Source of the DNA: Manis javanica
Lineage: Eukaryota; Chordata; Mammalia; Pholidota; Manidae
Direction: 5' to 3'
DNA length: 64,000 nucleotides
Assembly (NCBI RefSeq): GCF_040802235.1
Contig: NC_133169.1
Location: 46,941,034-47,005,033, forward strand
A model generated the notes under the pieces. It made no database searches, was not told the origin of the DNA, and saw only the letters and a program-made list of their open reading frames with translations. Numbering within the stretch: position 1 is the first letter of the stretch; each line of letters begins with the position of its first letter. Of the stretch, positions 47,036 to 60,056 are shown in pieces. Made by a program: the position numbers and the translations under genes.

Positions 47036-49460
47036 ACTTTTAAAAAATTGAAGTATAATCAATACACAATATTATATTAGTTTCAGAAGTACAACATAGG
47101 GATTCCACAATTATAGATGTCACAACATGCCCCCCCAGAGTAGGTATAGTTGCGCCCTGTCACCACACAAAGCTATTACAATAGTACCGACCTTATTCCC
47201 TATGCTGTACTTTACATTCCTGTGGCATGAGTATTTTTTTACTGGAAGTTTGTACCTCTTTATCCCCTTTACCTCTTTCACACACCTTCTCACCCCTCCC
47301 TTATAGCAACCACCAGTTTGTTCTCTGTATTTATGAGTCTATTCTTATTTTATGTGTTTGTTTCTTTAGATTCCACATATAAGTGAAATCATATGGTATT
47401 TGGCTTTCTCTGTTAGACTCATTTCACTCACCAGTCTGGATGCCTGTTATCTCTGTGTGTTGTCCAGTGCTACGTTGAATAAAGGTGGGAAGAGTGGGCA
47501 TTCTTGTCTTGTTCCCGATCTTAGAAAAAATATTTTCAGCTGTTTGCCATTGAGTATGATGTTGGCTGTGGCTTTTTTGTATATGGCCTTCATTATATTG
47601 AGATATGTTCACTCTGTACCTACCCTGTTGAAAGTTTTTATCATGGTTGAATCTTAAATTTCTCAAATGCTTTTTCAGCATCTGCTGGTATAATCATGAG
47701 ATTTTTATCCTTCCTTTTGTTAATGTGTGTGTCACATTGATGGATGTGCAGATAGTGTATCATCCAGGCACCTCTCTAATAAATCCCACTTGTTGATGGA
47801 TGGTCCTTATGATATATTTTTGAATTTGGTTTGCTAATATTTTGTTGCATATTTTGGCATCTATGTTCATCAGGGATATTGCTCTGTAATTTTTTTGTAG
47901 TGTCTTTGTCTGGTTTTTGTGTTAGAGAGATGGTGGCCTCAGAATGAGTTAGGAAGTGTTCCCTCCTCCTCTATTTTTGGAAAACTTTAAGAAGGATGCA
48001 TATTAGCTCTTCTTTATATGTTGGGAGGATTCAGCTAATCGACTTTCTACCACTTTGTGTCTCTCCTCATTTTGGAACCCCTATTATGAGAATAATGTTC
48101 CATCTGGAGTTCTTGCAGAGCTCTCTCAGTATCCTCCCATTTTTCTATTTTTTCCCTCTGTTCCTCATCTTGTTAACTCTGCACAGCCCTACCTCCCAGC
48201 TCACCAGTGCCTCTGCCTGGTGCAGTCCTCTGCCTCCTGTGGCCCACTGTTCATTCTACTGCATTTTTCACTGTGGGTATTTATTCTGAAGCTCTCAATG
48301 ACTCCCACATATATTGTGCCTCTGTTAAAGTTCTCAGTCTGATTCCCAATTCTTTCCCCACTTCAGTGAGCATCTTTATACCTGTATGCTGAATTCTTTT
48401 TAGGGAAATTGCTTATTTCTAGTTTGTATAGGAATGTTCTGGTGTTTTGTCTTGTTCTTCTGTTTGGAACATATTCCTCTGCCTCCTCATTCTGTCTGGG
48501 CTTCTGGGCTTCCTCCTTTGAATTAGATGCCAGTCTCCTGGCCTGGAGAGTCGTGTACTTATGCAGCAGGCATCTTGTGGGGCCCACAGCTCACACCCCC
48601 TGCTCTCATGCTCTGGTTCTCTTCTGCAGCTGACACTTGCTGAGGTGGGGCTGTGGGAGGGGCCAACCTCCTGCTTGTCTCCTGGTGAGGATGGCTCCCC
48701 ATTGTTGACCTCTGAGTGCCCTTTTCTGCGACATGCAGCTGTTTCTCCCAGGGTGTGCTATGGGTAGGATGGCCTTGTATGTCTGAAAGCAATGGCCGAG
48801 CACCCCTGGGGAGTGTACCTGGGGAGGCAGGGCTCCAGGGAAGGCAGGGCCTGAGCCAGCAGGGCAGGGGGAGGGCTTCAGAGATGGCCCCACTACTGCC
48901 TGGCTGCAATCATCTGCGGGAATGCTGGAAAGTGTCCTTCTCCTCCATAGACGGCTCCCTCAGAGCTGTGGCCCTCTGCACACTTCCTAAGGCTAGAAAG
49001 CCTTTCAAACGTCTCCTCTGTGTTGGGTCTCAGAGGGACCCACAAAGCACTCCAGTCCTCCCCAAGTGATGGAGTCTCAGCCCCCCTCAGTGCTCCACGC
49101 TCTCCACTGTCCCACCCTGTCAGCCTCCAAAGCCAGTGCAATGGGGAATTGTCTTTCTGAATCAGATCCCCGAAGCCAGGCATGCCGGATCCCTGGGCAC
49201 GGACACCTTCCCGCTCTGGGCCTCTTGCTCCCGCCCGCGGGCTCAGAGGGTCCAGGACGCAGCGGCTCTGCCTTCCCGGTGCGGGCTTCTCCTCCTCGCC
49301 AGGGGCAGGCGGTCTGCTCTGCAGCCTTCGGGGAGCTCCTGGTTAGGTGCCCTCATCCCAGCTGCTCCTGGCGTGTGCGGGGAGGCGGTCATCACGGTGA
49401 CGGCCTGTCCTGCCATCGTCCTCCGACTGCTTCTGGTTAATGTTTAATTCTCTCATCCCA
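47036..49460 (-). mobile_element. Old L1, rearranged and decayed
   Basis: From left to right in antisense order there is an L1M 3' end (47,040-47,120), a piece of ORF2 C-terminal wording (47,330-47,430), a reverse-transcriptase-region piece (47,440-47,990), an ORF1-like piece (about 48,000-48,500, AATAATGTTCCATCTGGAG) and a GC-rich 5'UTR-like part (48,520-49,450). Large internal parts are missing. Its many open frames in the GC-rich part are not genes. Confidence 0.6.
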
Positions 49461-50270
49461 GCATCTTCTCACTGGACAACTGGACTCATTTACACTTAGT
49501 TTACCTGTTTATTGGTACGGATTTACTAAGGACATCCCAGTGTTTTCTAGCTGTTTTGTTCTGGCCTTGTCCCTTTCTTCTGGCTGAATTCCTCCATGAA
49601 GTTGTGATTTCCATGTGGAATGCTTTCATTCCTTTCTCTTTCCCTTCTGTGAATCCTCTGTGGACTTTCACTATGTGGTAACCATGAGGCGTATGCAAAA
49701 CCTCTCCGAGGCACAGCGGTCTATTTTACACTGGGAACAATTTAACTTAAATGACCTATAAAAATTCTATTTCTCTCCCTTATATTATGTTTTTCTTGTG
49801 CTCATTAATAAATTATTTTATCTAGATAAACTGATCCTTTCACTCACTTCTATGTGTCCAGATTTGTATTTTTTTCTCTCCAGCAGTGTGCTGGAAATTC
49901 TCCTTTGGAATCCTGGACATCAACAAAGTGTCTTTTCTTCTATCTGTGATCGCCCACGTCAGTGTTCCCCATGAGGTCACAAGTGCACTGGAGAAAGTCC
50001 ACATCTGGCTCTCTGGTCACTGCAGGCTGACAGCTCGGACTGAGTTCTGTCTGCCTGTGACCTGATGCGTGTGTGGGTGAGACTCCCCCAGGGTAGTTTG
50101 TATATAGATGAGGATCTCACAAGTTTCTTCAAAAGCCCTTTTGTCCATGGACAGATGATGTATTTTTCAAGTTTTGGGGGGAGAAAATTGATGGAATTCA
50201 TACCCGTGTCATGTTGATCTCATACCTGCTTTTGCTTTTCTTTCTTGTATTATCACATGTTCCTTATTTG
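49461..50270 (-). repeat. Second old L1 fragment
   Basis: ACTCATTTACACTTAGTTTACC and GTGGTAACCATGAGGC are antisense phrases of the ORF1-ORF2 boundary and endonuclease region of ancient L1. This part is out of order with the previous fragment, so it is a separate insertion or a rearranged piece. Confidence 0.5.
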
Positions 50271-53200
50271 CATTTTATAAATGATGCCTGAATTTTATAC
50301 ACTTACAGTTTTCTAATTTTAGTTGTCAGTATATGTAATTCAGAATTTGGCTTTGAAATGTGCTTAAAGACTTTCAGATTTTTTTACATGTTACATGTAT
50401 TTCCTATAATGATAATTAATGAACCATTAAACAATCCTATATATATATGTATGCTACCCCTCATTGCATGTATTAGATAAAACTGGGTTATTTTATCTTC
50501 CTCTCTATCCTTATTCTCTAAACCCAACTGATTCTTTTCTCTCATATAAATACTGCTTTGACTTCTTTAATGTCCTCTGACTTTTTGTTATATAATGGCA
50601 AGGGCTATCAATTTCAGACTAATAAAGATTATTATTTTCACTCTTATTTCCTTTCATCTCTTTTGTGTTTTCAATGTCTAACATAAGAGTTGGAAATTTA
50701 TTGAATATCTGTGGAATGAATATGCAAACTGGTGTCTTAAAAATTTTTAACAGATACAATCAGTGTATCAACTGCTTCATAGTGTTAAGGAAGGATCAGC
50801 TGAAGACAGTCAATTGGAACAAGGTAAAGTGCTAGCTCAGTTCACATACTGAAAACAAGGGGATCATTTTTTTTCCAAGCTTTTTAAACTCTTTGGACTG
50901 CTAGCTAATGAGCCACATAATTAGGTCTTGGGGACCTCCTGAGTTGTTCCCTCTAAGCTGCTTATGCTCTTCCCCTCAATGGAAAAGTTTTCATCCCTTT
51001 TCTCACATCTGAATGACAAAAGACAATGCTATATATCTAGCTGGGAGTCGCCTCACGTGGGGAAGCCTGAGAGAAGGACTCAAAGCTGGAAGGTCATCAG
51101 ATGGCTCCCAGGCAGCCTGACATTTATTATTTGGATCCTGCCACTGACTTCTTTCCAACCCAGGTAAGCTACTTACATCTGAGGCTGAGATGTTAGAAAA
51201 TAAGAAAGGAAAAAATCAGACTCACGTAAGTTTAAGAGTCATTAACATTTCCTTGGATTCGAAGAGAACCTACCCAAATTTATGTGGAATTTCAGGGAAC
51301 AGAAAATGTGTCAAGATGTATTTTAAGATGCATACTTTATCATTATGGTCTTTTCAGTCTCAATAAATCCTCGTACTTTACGGAGAATCTGTTTCTTAAA
51401 ACACAGCCACACACAGAATCATAACTTAATTTTTTGCTGTTTTCTTGCGGAAATTTTGTGCCATTTCATTTATCATATCATGACAGTATATTTTTTAAAT
51501 CCCTGATATTAAGTGGGATACAGAGAAGCCTAATGCAATGTTTAGTACAATTTAACTTAGCATGAACCCTAGAGATTGATTAATGATTTCACATCTCTGG
51601 GCACTGTGTACTAATCTGACACAGGGTCAGCCTAAAAGAATTTATTGTTCATTTAGAACTAAAATGTCCATATTAAGCTACTTATTAAATACTCCCAGTG
51701 CTATTACAGAATGTTTATAGTGTCATAATCTGATAAAAATAGGAAATGGTGGAGAGAAAGAAATCATTCCCCTGAAAGATTGTCTAATTTTTGTCCATGA
51801 CCATGATGATGCAATGTGTGGCTCCATGCCATGACTTTAGCAGAGTTCTTGGCAATTAAAAGCAGCAAAATTGTGATGAAATAAACTAAGAAAATATTTT
51901 TCAAGAAAATATTTTGATAAGATAGCAACAAATTAGGAAACAAATTTAGGTCCCGATTTCACATGTAAAGAATAAAATTGATTAAAGATTTTGATGTAGA
52001 AAATGAAACTCCAATTTAACAAAACAAATGTATAGGGAAATACTTACATAAAGTATGAGCAAATTCAATGAAGAAAACACCACACAATACAAATTACAAT
52101 TGGAAAAAGAAAAAAATAGTATCTGAGAAGAAGGAAGATATGAACTATGCTAAAAGATGTTTTAAAATGTAGAATTTATGTGGGTATACATCAAAAATTG
52201 AAAGTCAGTAATGTGTAACCATTTCTTACATATTAAGCAGAAAAAGATAAATCAAGTTAAAAATGTCACAAACATTTTGGTGAAGAATATGCAGAAACAG
52301 GTGAACATATTAGCAATAAAAATGCATATTAAATCTGTAATAGGGTGTTAATCCTTACTTTCTGAATCACAGATGGGAAAATTGATGATTATCATTGGTT
52401 GTGGGAAAAATTAAAAGGCCAGGACTGTCCTCTGTGGCAGATCAGGGCGTAGATCCTTCCTGGGAAGCAATATGAGCCTGAAAGACAATACTTTCTTAAT
52501 AAAATGTATTCTCAGTCAGAATCAAAGAATTATTCATAGAGATAGCTATTTCCATGTTGTTTTGTTAAAAAAATTTGAAGAAACTTTCTTTAAAAATAAT
52601 AAAATAACTTTTGTATAGGATCTATTGCTTAGGTAAAATTCTATGGCACTTTTAATTGCATATTTAAAAACTTTTAGTCATGAGAACATATTAACAATTA
52701 TAATATTTACAGATATAGAGAGCTATCACATTCAAATTCTATTCTAGGTATACCTTTTATGTTAAATATTTGTATTTGTATATATATATTATTCATTTAA
52801 AAAATCAGTCAAAAAAAGAAACAAATGTTTTCAAGGAAAGATTATATTTGATGGTGGGGTTAGAGATGTTTTTATTTCTTTTTTTTCCCCATGTGTGTGT
52901 TAAATAATCTATAGTACTCATTAGAAGCGTTTATAGACTAGTCTTTAAATAGTAATTCAACATAATTTTATCAAAAACATTCACATAATACCATTGATAT
53001 GAGTTTATTTTTCTTTAGATAAAGGAAATTGAACCCATGATATCATTTCAAAACAAAATCCAGATGTTACAATATTACTTGACAATATACCCCTGCTGTA
53101 CTTCTTATCCCTGGGAATTGTTTTCATGGTAGCATTCCATTATGTATATCATTGTTGAATCATGATGTTGTACACCTGAAACCAATAGATATTGTGCATC

Positions 53201-53644
53201 AGCTATAATTCAATAAAAAGAATCACGATGAAAATAAAACATTTTGTCTACATACCAACTTAATATACTATTGCATTCTGAGCCAGACCAAGGTGAGTAT
53301 AGGAAACAAACTCTGTGGGTACAGAGAGGACTGAAGAACTGGCAGATGGATATTCTGTAGTTAATTCAGGGGCATATGCACAGAAGAAGATGGGATTGCC
53401 TCAGGGCATGATCAGGGGAACAGAGTGTCAAGAAGCTGAGTTCAGCGGACGTTCCTGACCACATGCAGCCACTCGGCTCCCGCTCTGCCCCATTCAGCTG
53501 GACTTTTTGTAGCAGACACATTTTCTCAGCACCAGAATGGTCCTCCCATTTCCCCTCTGTGAATTATCTTTCTCTGTACTTGCATATTTTAGTGTTACCC
53601 TAAATTGTAAAACCCTCATTTTTTTAAAGTTTTAGACTTATCTT
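50271..53644 (+). repeat. Tandem unit U3, first part
   Basis: 50,270-51,790 resembles 36,290-37,735 of the right arm, and 51,900-53,644 resembles U2 (39,190-40,780), all in direct orientation. An L1 3' fragment in sense lies at about 53,085-53,220 (GTTGTACACCTGAAACCAAT, CAATAAAAAG). No gene is seen. The unit is split from its OR by composite B. Confidence 0.6.
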
Positions 53645-53659
53645 AAAAATGGTTGAATT
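53645..53659. repeat. Target-site duplication of composite B (5' side)
   Basis: AAAAATGGTTGAATT; identical to 61,010-61,024. It is preceded by TT, so the nick site reads TT/AAAA, the classic L1 endonuclease target. Confidence 0.92.
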
Positions 53660-53996
53660 TGAGGCGGAGCCAGGATGGCGGCATGAGTAGAGCAGCGGAA
53701 ATCTCCTCCCAAAACCACATATGCCTATGAAAATATAACAAAGACAACTCTTCCTAAAATAGAGACCAGAGGACACAGGACAACATCCAGACCACATCCA
53801 CACCTGTGAGAACCCAGTGCCTCACGAAGAGGGTAAGATACAAGCCCCGGCCTGGCGGGACCTGATCACCCCTCCCCCCGGCTCCTGGCGGGTGGAGAGG
53901 AATCAGCAGGGAGGGAGAGAGAGCGCAGGACTGCTGAACACCCAGGCCCAGCCATCTGGAACAGACCACAGACACAGTGCATGCGTGGGGTCCTGG

Positions 53997-54315
53997 ATAC
54001 TAGGGAAACAGGGTGGCAGGACTGGTGAGCGGGTGCCTGAGGCCGACGCCGGAGAACAAAGAAATGGGAACGTTTTTTTTTTTTTTGGCGAGTGCTTTTT
54101 GGAAGCCTTAAAGGGACAGGGACCCCAATACTAGGGAAACAGGGCAGCAAGACCGGTGATCGGGTGCCTGAGACTGGTGCCTGAGGACAAAAAAAATCGC
54201 GTGTTTTTCCCTTTTTTATTTTTAAATTATTTATTTAATTTTTTTTTCTCTTTTGTTGTTGCTGTTGTTGTTTTGGTTTGGAGAGTGCTTTCTGGAAGTC
54301 TTAAAGGAGCAGGAC
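53997..54315 (+). repeat. Two 5'UTR monomers in the L1 of copy B
   Basis: A unit beginning TACTAGGGAAACAGGG and ending with GGAAGCCTTAAAGG(G)ACAGG occurs at 53,997-54,128, then again at 54,129 to about 54,315 in diverged form. Copy A has only one such unit. This resembles monomeric L1 promoters, where repeat number can affect transcription. Confidence 0.65.
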
Positions 54316-54666
54316 AGGACACTTAGCCCAGAGGCAGGGAATCTGGGAATCTCTGGGCACTCTAACCCCCTGGGCAACAGGGAGCACAGAGGCCCCTTAC
54401 AGAGATAAATAGCCTCCCGGCCGCTCCCGCTCCAACGGGGTTCCACCATATTTGAGGAGCAGCGCGAGCTAGGCCACGCCCACAGCAACAGTGAAGATAA
54501 ACTCCATTGCAACCGGGCAGGTAGCAAAAGCCCTCTCTGTGCACAGCTGCCAAGCAAAAGCCACTAGAGGTCGCTATTCTCCCAGGAAAGGAAGGCCACA
54601 AACCAACAATAAGTGAAGCTCTCCCACCTGTCACTCGTACAAGCTCTGCAAACTATCTCTCTCACC

Positions 54667-55484
54667 ATGAAAAGGCAAAACTACAGGCAGACAAAGATCA
54701 CAGAGACAACATCTGTGAAGGAGACAGACATAACCAGTCTTCCTGAAAAAGAATTCAAAATAAAAATCATGAACATGCTAACAGAGATGAAGAGAAAAAT
54801 GCAAGAGCAATGGGATGAGATGCAGAGAAAAATGCAAGAGCAATGGGATGAAGTCCGGAGAGAGATCACAGATGTCAGAAAGGTGATCACAGAAGTGAAA
54901 CAAACCCTGGAAGGATTTATAAGCAGAAGGATAAGATGCAAGAGGCCATTGAAGGAATAGAAATTAGAGAACAGGAACATATAGAAGCTGACATAGAGAG
55001 AGATAAAAGGATCTTCAGGAATGAAACAACACTAAGAGAACTATGTGACCAATCCAAAAGGAATAATATGTGTACTATAGTGGTACCAGAAGAAGAAGAA
55101 AGAGGAAAAGGGATAGAAAGACTCTTTGAAGAAATAATTGTTGAAAACGTCCCCAAACTGGGGGAGGAAATAATTGAACAGACCACGGAAATACACAGAA
55201 CCCCAAACAAAAAGGATCCAAGGAGGACAACACCAAGACACATAATAATTAAAATGACAAGGATCAAGGACAAGGAAAGAGTTTTAAAGGCTGCTAGAGA
55301 GAAAAAGTTCACCTATAAAGGAAAACCCATCAGGCTAACATCAGAATTCTGGACAGAAACCCTACAGGCCAGAAGAGAATGGCATGATATACTTAATGCA
55401 ATGAAACAGAAGGGCCTTGAACCAAGGATACTGTATCCAGCACGACTATCATTTAAATATGATAGCAGGATTAAACAATTCTAA
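54667..55484 (+). pseudogene. L1 ORF1p (copy B), one frameshift
   Basis: This is the L1 RNA chaperone. It starts at ATG 54,667 (MKRQNYRQTK). The coiled-coil part contains an 11-residue tandem duplication, with MQEQWDE appearing twice. A one-base deletion near 54,917-54,925 shifts the frame, compared with copy A. The second frame then runs open through the RNA-binding region (RNNMCTIVVPEEEE) and the C-terminal domain to the stop at 55,482-55,484 after RIKQF, which is the natural C terminus. About 271 codons in all. Confidence 0.88.
54794..54859 (+). repeat. 33-bp tandem duplication in ORF1 coiled coil
   Basis: Unit GAAAAATGCAAGAGCAATGG plus 13 more bases occurs at 54,794-54,826 and again from 54,827. 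It adds 11 residues in frame. Eleven residues equal three turns of a hendecad, so the helix could remain continuous. Copy A has one unit. Confidence 0.85.
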
Positions 55485-55750
55485 GACAAGCAAAAGCTGA
55501 GTGAATTTGCTTCCCACAAATCACCTCTGCAGGGCATCTTACAGGGACTGCTATAGACGGGAGCACTCCTAAAAAGAGCACAGAAAAAACACAAAACATA
55601 TGAAGAATGGAGGAGGAGGAATAAAAAGAGAGAGAAGAAAAGAATCTCTAGACAGTGTATATAACAGCTCAATAAGTGAGCTAAGTTAGGCAGTAAGATA
55701 CTAAAGAGGCTAACCTTGAACCTTTGGTAACCACGAATTTAAAGCCTGCA

Positions 55751-58700
55751 ATGACAATAAGTACATATCTTTCAATAGTCACCCTAAATGTAAATGGACT
55801 TAATGCACCAATCAAAAGACACAGAGTAATAGAATGGATAAAAAAGCAAGACCCATCTATATGCTGCATACAGGAAACTCACCTCAAACCCAAAGACATG
55901 CACAGACTAAAAGTCAAGGGATGGAAAAACATATATCAAGCAAACAACAGTGAGAAGAAAGCAGGGATCGCAGTACTAATATCAGACAAAATAGACTTCA
56001 AAACAAAGAAAGTAACAAGAGATAAAGAAGGACACTACATAATGATAAAGGGCTCAGTCCAACAAGAGGATATAACCATTCTAAATATATATGCACCCAA
56101 CATATGAGCACCAGCATTTGTGAAACAAATACTAACAGAACTAAAGAGGGAAATAGACTGCAATGCATTCATTTTAGGAGACTTCAAAACACAACTCACC
56201 CCAAAGGATAGATCCACCGGGCAGAAAAATAAGTAAGGACACACAGGCACTGAACAACACACTAGTACAGATGGACCTTATAGACATCTATAGAACTCTA
56301 CATCCAAAATCAACAGGATACATATTATTCTCAAGTGCACATGGAACATTCTCCAGAATAGGCCACATACTAGCTCACAAAAAGAGACTCGGTAAATTCC
56401 AAAATATTGAAATTCTATCAACCAATTTTTCAGACCACAAAGGTATAAAACTAGAAATAAATTCTACAAAGAAAAGAAAAAGGCTCACAAACACATGGGG
56501 TCTTAACAACATGTTTCTAAATAATCAATGCATCAATGAACAAATCAAAACAGAGATCAAGGAATATACAGAAACAAATGACAACAACAATACAAAGCCC
56601 CAAATTCAGTGGGATGCAGTGAAAGCAGTCATAAGAGGAATGTATATAGCGATCAAGGCACACTTGAAGAAGGAAGAACAATCCCAAATGAATACTCTAA
56701 CATCACAATTATGGAAACTGGAAAAAGAAGAACAAATGAGGCCTAAAGTCAGCAGAAGAGGGACATAATAAAGATCAGAGAAGAAATAAACAAAATTGAG
56801 AAGAATAAAACAAGAGCAAAAATCAATGAAACCAACAGCTGGTTCTTTGAGAAAATAAACAAAATAGATAAGCCTCTAGCAAAACTTATTAAGAGAAAAA
56901 GAGAATCAACCCAAATCAACAGAATCAGAAATGAGAATGAAAAAATCACGACAGACTCCACAGAAATACAAAGAATTATTAAAGACTACTATGAAAACCT
57001 ATATGCCAACAACCTGGAAAACCTAGAAGAAATGGACAACGTCCTAGAAAAATACAACTTCCCAAGACTGACCAAGGAAGAAACACAAAAGTTAAACAAA
57101 GCAATTACAAGCAAAGAAATTGAAACGGTAATCAAAAAACTACCCAATAATAAAACACCAGGGCCGGACGGATTTACCTTGGAATTTTATTAGACACACA
57201 GAGAAGACATAATACCCATTCTCCTTAAAGTGTTCCAAAAAATAGAATAGGAGGGAATACTCCCAAACCCATTCTATGAAGCCAACATCACCCTAATACC
57301 AAAACCAGGCAAAGACCCCACCAAAAAAGAAAATTACAGACCAATATCCCTGATGAATGTACATGCAAAAATACTCAATAAAATATTAGCAAACAGAATT
57401 CAACAGTATATCAAAAGGATCATACACCATGACCAAGTGGGAATCATCCCAGGGATGCAAGGATGGTACAACATTTGAAAATCCATCAACATCATCCACC
57501 ACATCAACAAAAAGAAAGACAAAAACCACATGATCATCTCCATAGATGCTGAAAAAGCATCTGACAAAATTCAACATCCATTCATGATAAAAACTCTCAG
57601 CAAAATGGGAATAGAGGGCAAGTACCTCAACATAATAAAGGCCATATATGATAAACCCACAGCCAGCATTATACTGAACAGCGAGAAGCTGAAAGCTTTT
57701 CCTCTGAGATCGGGAACTCGACAGGGATGCCCACTCTCCCCACTGTTATTTAACATAGTACTGGAGGTCCTAGCCATGGCAATCAGACAAAACAAAGAAA
57801 TAAAAGCAATCCAGATTTTTAAAGAAGAAGTTAAACTGTCACTATTTGCAGATGATATGATACTGTACATAAAAAACCCTAAGGACTCCACTCCAAAACT
57901 ACTAGAACTGATATCGGAATACAGCAAAGTTGTAGGATACAAAATTAACACACAGAAATCTGTAGCTGTCCTATACAGTAACAATTAACCAATAGAAAGA
58001 GAAATCAGGAAAACAATTCAATTCACAATTGCATCAGAAAAATAAAATACCTAGGAATAAACCTAACCAAAGAAGTGAAAGACCTATACCCTGAAAACTA
58101 CAAGTCACTCTTAAGAGAAATTAAAGGGGACACGAACAAATGGAAACTCATCCCATGCTCATGGCTAGCAAGAATTAATATCGTCAAAATGGTCATTCTG
58201 CCCAAAGCAATATACAGATTTGATGCAATCCCTATCAAATAACCAGGAACTTTCTTCAACAAACTGGAACAAATAATTCAAAAATTCATATGGAAACACC
58301 AAAGACCCCAAATAGCCAAAGTAATCCTGAAAAAGAAAAGTAAAGTAGGGGGTATCTCAATCCCCAACATCAAGCTCTACTACAAAGCCATAGTAATCAA
58401 GACAATTTGGTACTGGCACAAAAACAGAGCCACAGACCAGTGGAACAGATTAGAGACTCCAGAAATTAACCCAAACATATATGGTCAATTAATATTTGAT
58501 AAAGGAGCCATGGACATACAATGGCAAAGTGACAGTCTCTTCAACAGATGGTGCTGGCAAAACTGGACAGCTACATGTAGGAGAATGAAACTGGACCATT
58601 GTCTAAACCCATATACAAAGGTAAACTCAAAATGGATCAAAGACCTGAATGTAATTTATGAAACCATTAATCTCTTGGAAAAAAACATAGGCAAAAACCT

Positions 58701-58870
58701 CTTAGACATAAACATAAGTGACCTACTCAGCCATAAGAAGAGGGAAAATCCTACCATTTGCAGCAACATGGATGGAGCTGGAGAGTATTATGCTCAGTGA
58801 AATAAGCCAAGCAGAGAAAGAGAAATACCAAATGATTTCACTCATCTGAGGAGTATAAGAACAAAGGAAA
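55751..58870 (+). pseudogene. L1 ORF2p (copy B), broken and internally deleted
   Basis: This is the L1 endonuclease/reverse transcriptase. The start ATG is at 55,751. The endonuclease region shows TLNVNGLNAP and QETHL, but the GDFN motif reads GDFK. The reverse transcriptase core shows [10 protein letters not shown] near 57,840. Breaks: TGA at 56,105-56,107 (codon 119, shared with copy A), a one-base insertion near 56,228, a one-base loss near 56,757, a TAG near 57,191, and a deletion of about 700 bp near 58,734 that removes the Cys-rich C-terminal region. It cannot encode an active protein. Confidence 0.9.
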
Positions 58871-59591
58871 AACTGAAGGAACAATTAGCAGCAGAATTAC
58901 AGAATCCAAGAATGGACTAACAGGTACCAAAGGGAAAGGAACTGGGGAGGATGGGTGGGCAGGGAGGGATAATGGGGGGAGGAATAAAGGGGGTATACAG
59001 ATTAGCATGCATGGGGGGGAGGGAGAAAGGGGAGGGAGGGCTGTATAACACAGAGAGGACAAGTAGTGATTCTACAACATTTTGCTATGCTGATGGACAG
59101 TGACTGTAATGTGGTTTTTAGGGGGGACTTGGTATAGGGGAGAGCATAGTAAACATAGTATTCTTCATGTAAGTGTAGATTAAAGATTAAAAAAAAGAGA
59201 GAAAGAAAAGGGGGATTACTCCTTTATAGGATAAAACTATTGGTAAATCAAAGATTAATGCATGCTTTAAATATCCTTAATTTTGATCACTTAAAGGGTG
59301 TCAGATGATCGGCTATGGAGGTACTCTTTTCTGATAATATTCCTTTCTCTTAATAAAAAAAAAAAGCAGTTCCTGTGTGCTGACCTCCAATGAGTTCTAC
59401 ACAGTGGTATAGAGGGCATGTCAAAGTGTGGGCAAAGGGTCTGTATGTTTTTATGTAGAAGTTCAAGGCCTAGCTTGAGTACCCAGAAAATGAACTAAGA
59501 TACGATATGAGGAGGAGCTTCTGGCATCAGCACTCTCTGTAGGACTCGTGCCGGGGGATGATCATCAAAAAGCCTCCACAAGGATCCAGGC

Positions 59592-60056
59592 AATGCTGCG
59601 GTTGTGGCTGCGTCCATCCCACCGTTTCCTGGACTTGCCATTGGAATGAGGAGGGAGATGTCTAGGCTGGCATGTGCATACAGTGAGACATCGAATTTGA
59701 CCAGATCTGTACTGTTGGAACTCAACCAGGAGTTGGGAGTGGTGCAAGTTGTAGCATTCCAAAATCTTATGACTATAGACTATCTACGGTTAAAAGAACA
59801 TATGGGATGTGAACAGATCCCAGAAATGGGTTGCTTTAATTTGTCTGATTTCTCTCAGACTGTTCAAGTACAGTTGGACAATATCCATCATATCATAGAC
59901 AAATTTTCACGAAGGCCTAGGGTGCCTAACTGGTTTTCTTGGCTTCACTGGAGATGGCTGGTAATTATAGATTTGCTTTGTTTATGTCACCGTATTCCTA
60001 TTATGTTAATATGTGTGCACAAGTTAGTTAGTAGTTTAAAACCTATACATGCTTAA
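59592..60056 (+). pseudogene. ERV env transmembrane remnant in composite B
   Basis: This is a retroviral envelope transmembrane part open for about 155 codons to its stop at 60,054-60,056. A hydrophobic Ala/Val-rich start resembles a fusion peptide, followed by a helical region, the motif CEQIPEMGC in place of the CX6CC seen in copy A (first Cys of the CC pair replaced by Gly), a second helix, a Trp-rich membrane-proximal stretch and a hydrophobic anchor (VIIDLLCLCHRIPIMLICV). There is no surface subunit and no ATG at its start. It sits far downstream of ORF2 in the composite RNA, so translation is unlikely. The disrupted CC argues against a working protein. Confidence 0.72.

Larger units (their letters stand above)
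53660..59208 (+). mobile_element. L1 part of composite B (about 5.5 kb)
   Basis: This is a 5'-complete LINE-1 with a 5'UTR of about 1.0 kb, ORF1 and ORF2, and a short tail AAAAAAAAGAGAGAAAGAAAAG that runs into ERV sequence. Compared with copy A it lacks about 700 bp of the 3' part of ORF2. The 3'UTR (about 58,870-59,208) contains a G-rich stretch (58,940-59,040), typical of L1. Confidence 0.92.

Noticed and set aside
48520-49450. GC-rich cluster of open frames as a gene
   Set aside because: It follows ORF1-like L1 wording in antisense order and fits a decayed L1 5'UTR.
59592-60056. A domesticated envelope gene (syncytin-like)
   Set aside because: Only the transmembrane part is present, it lacks an ATG start and a surface subunit, and the CC pair is disrupted. 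The sister copy has a premature stop.
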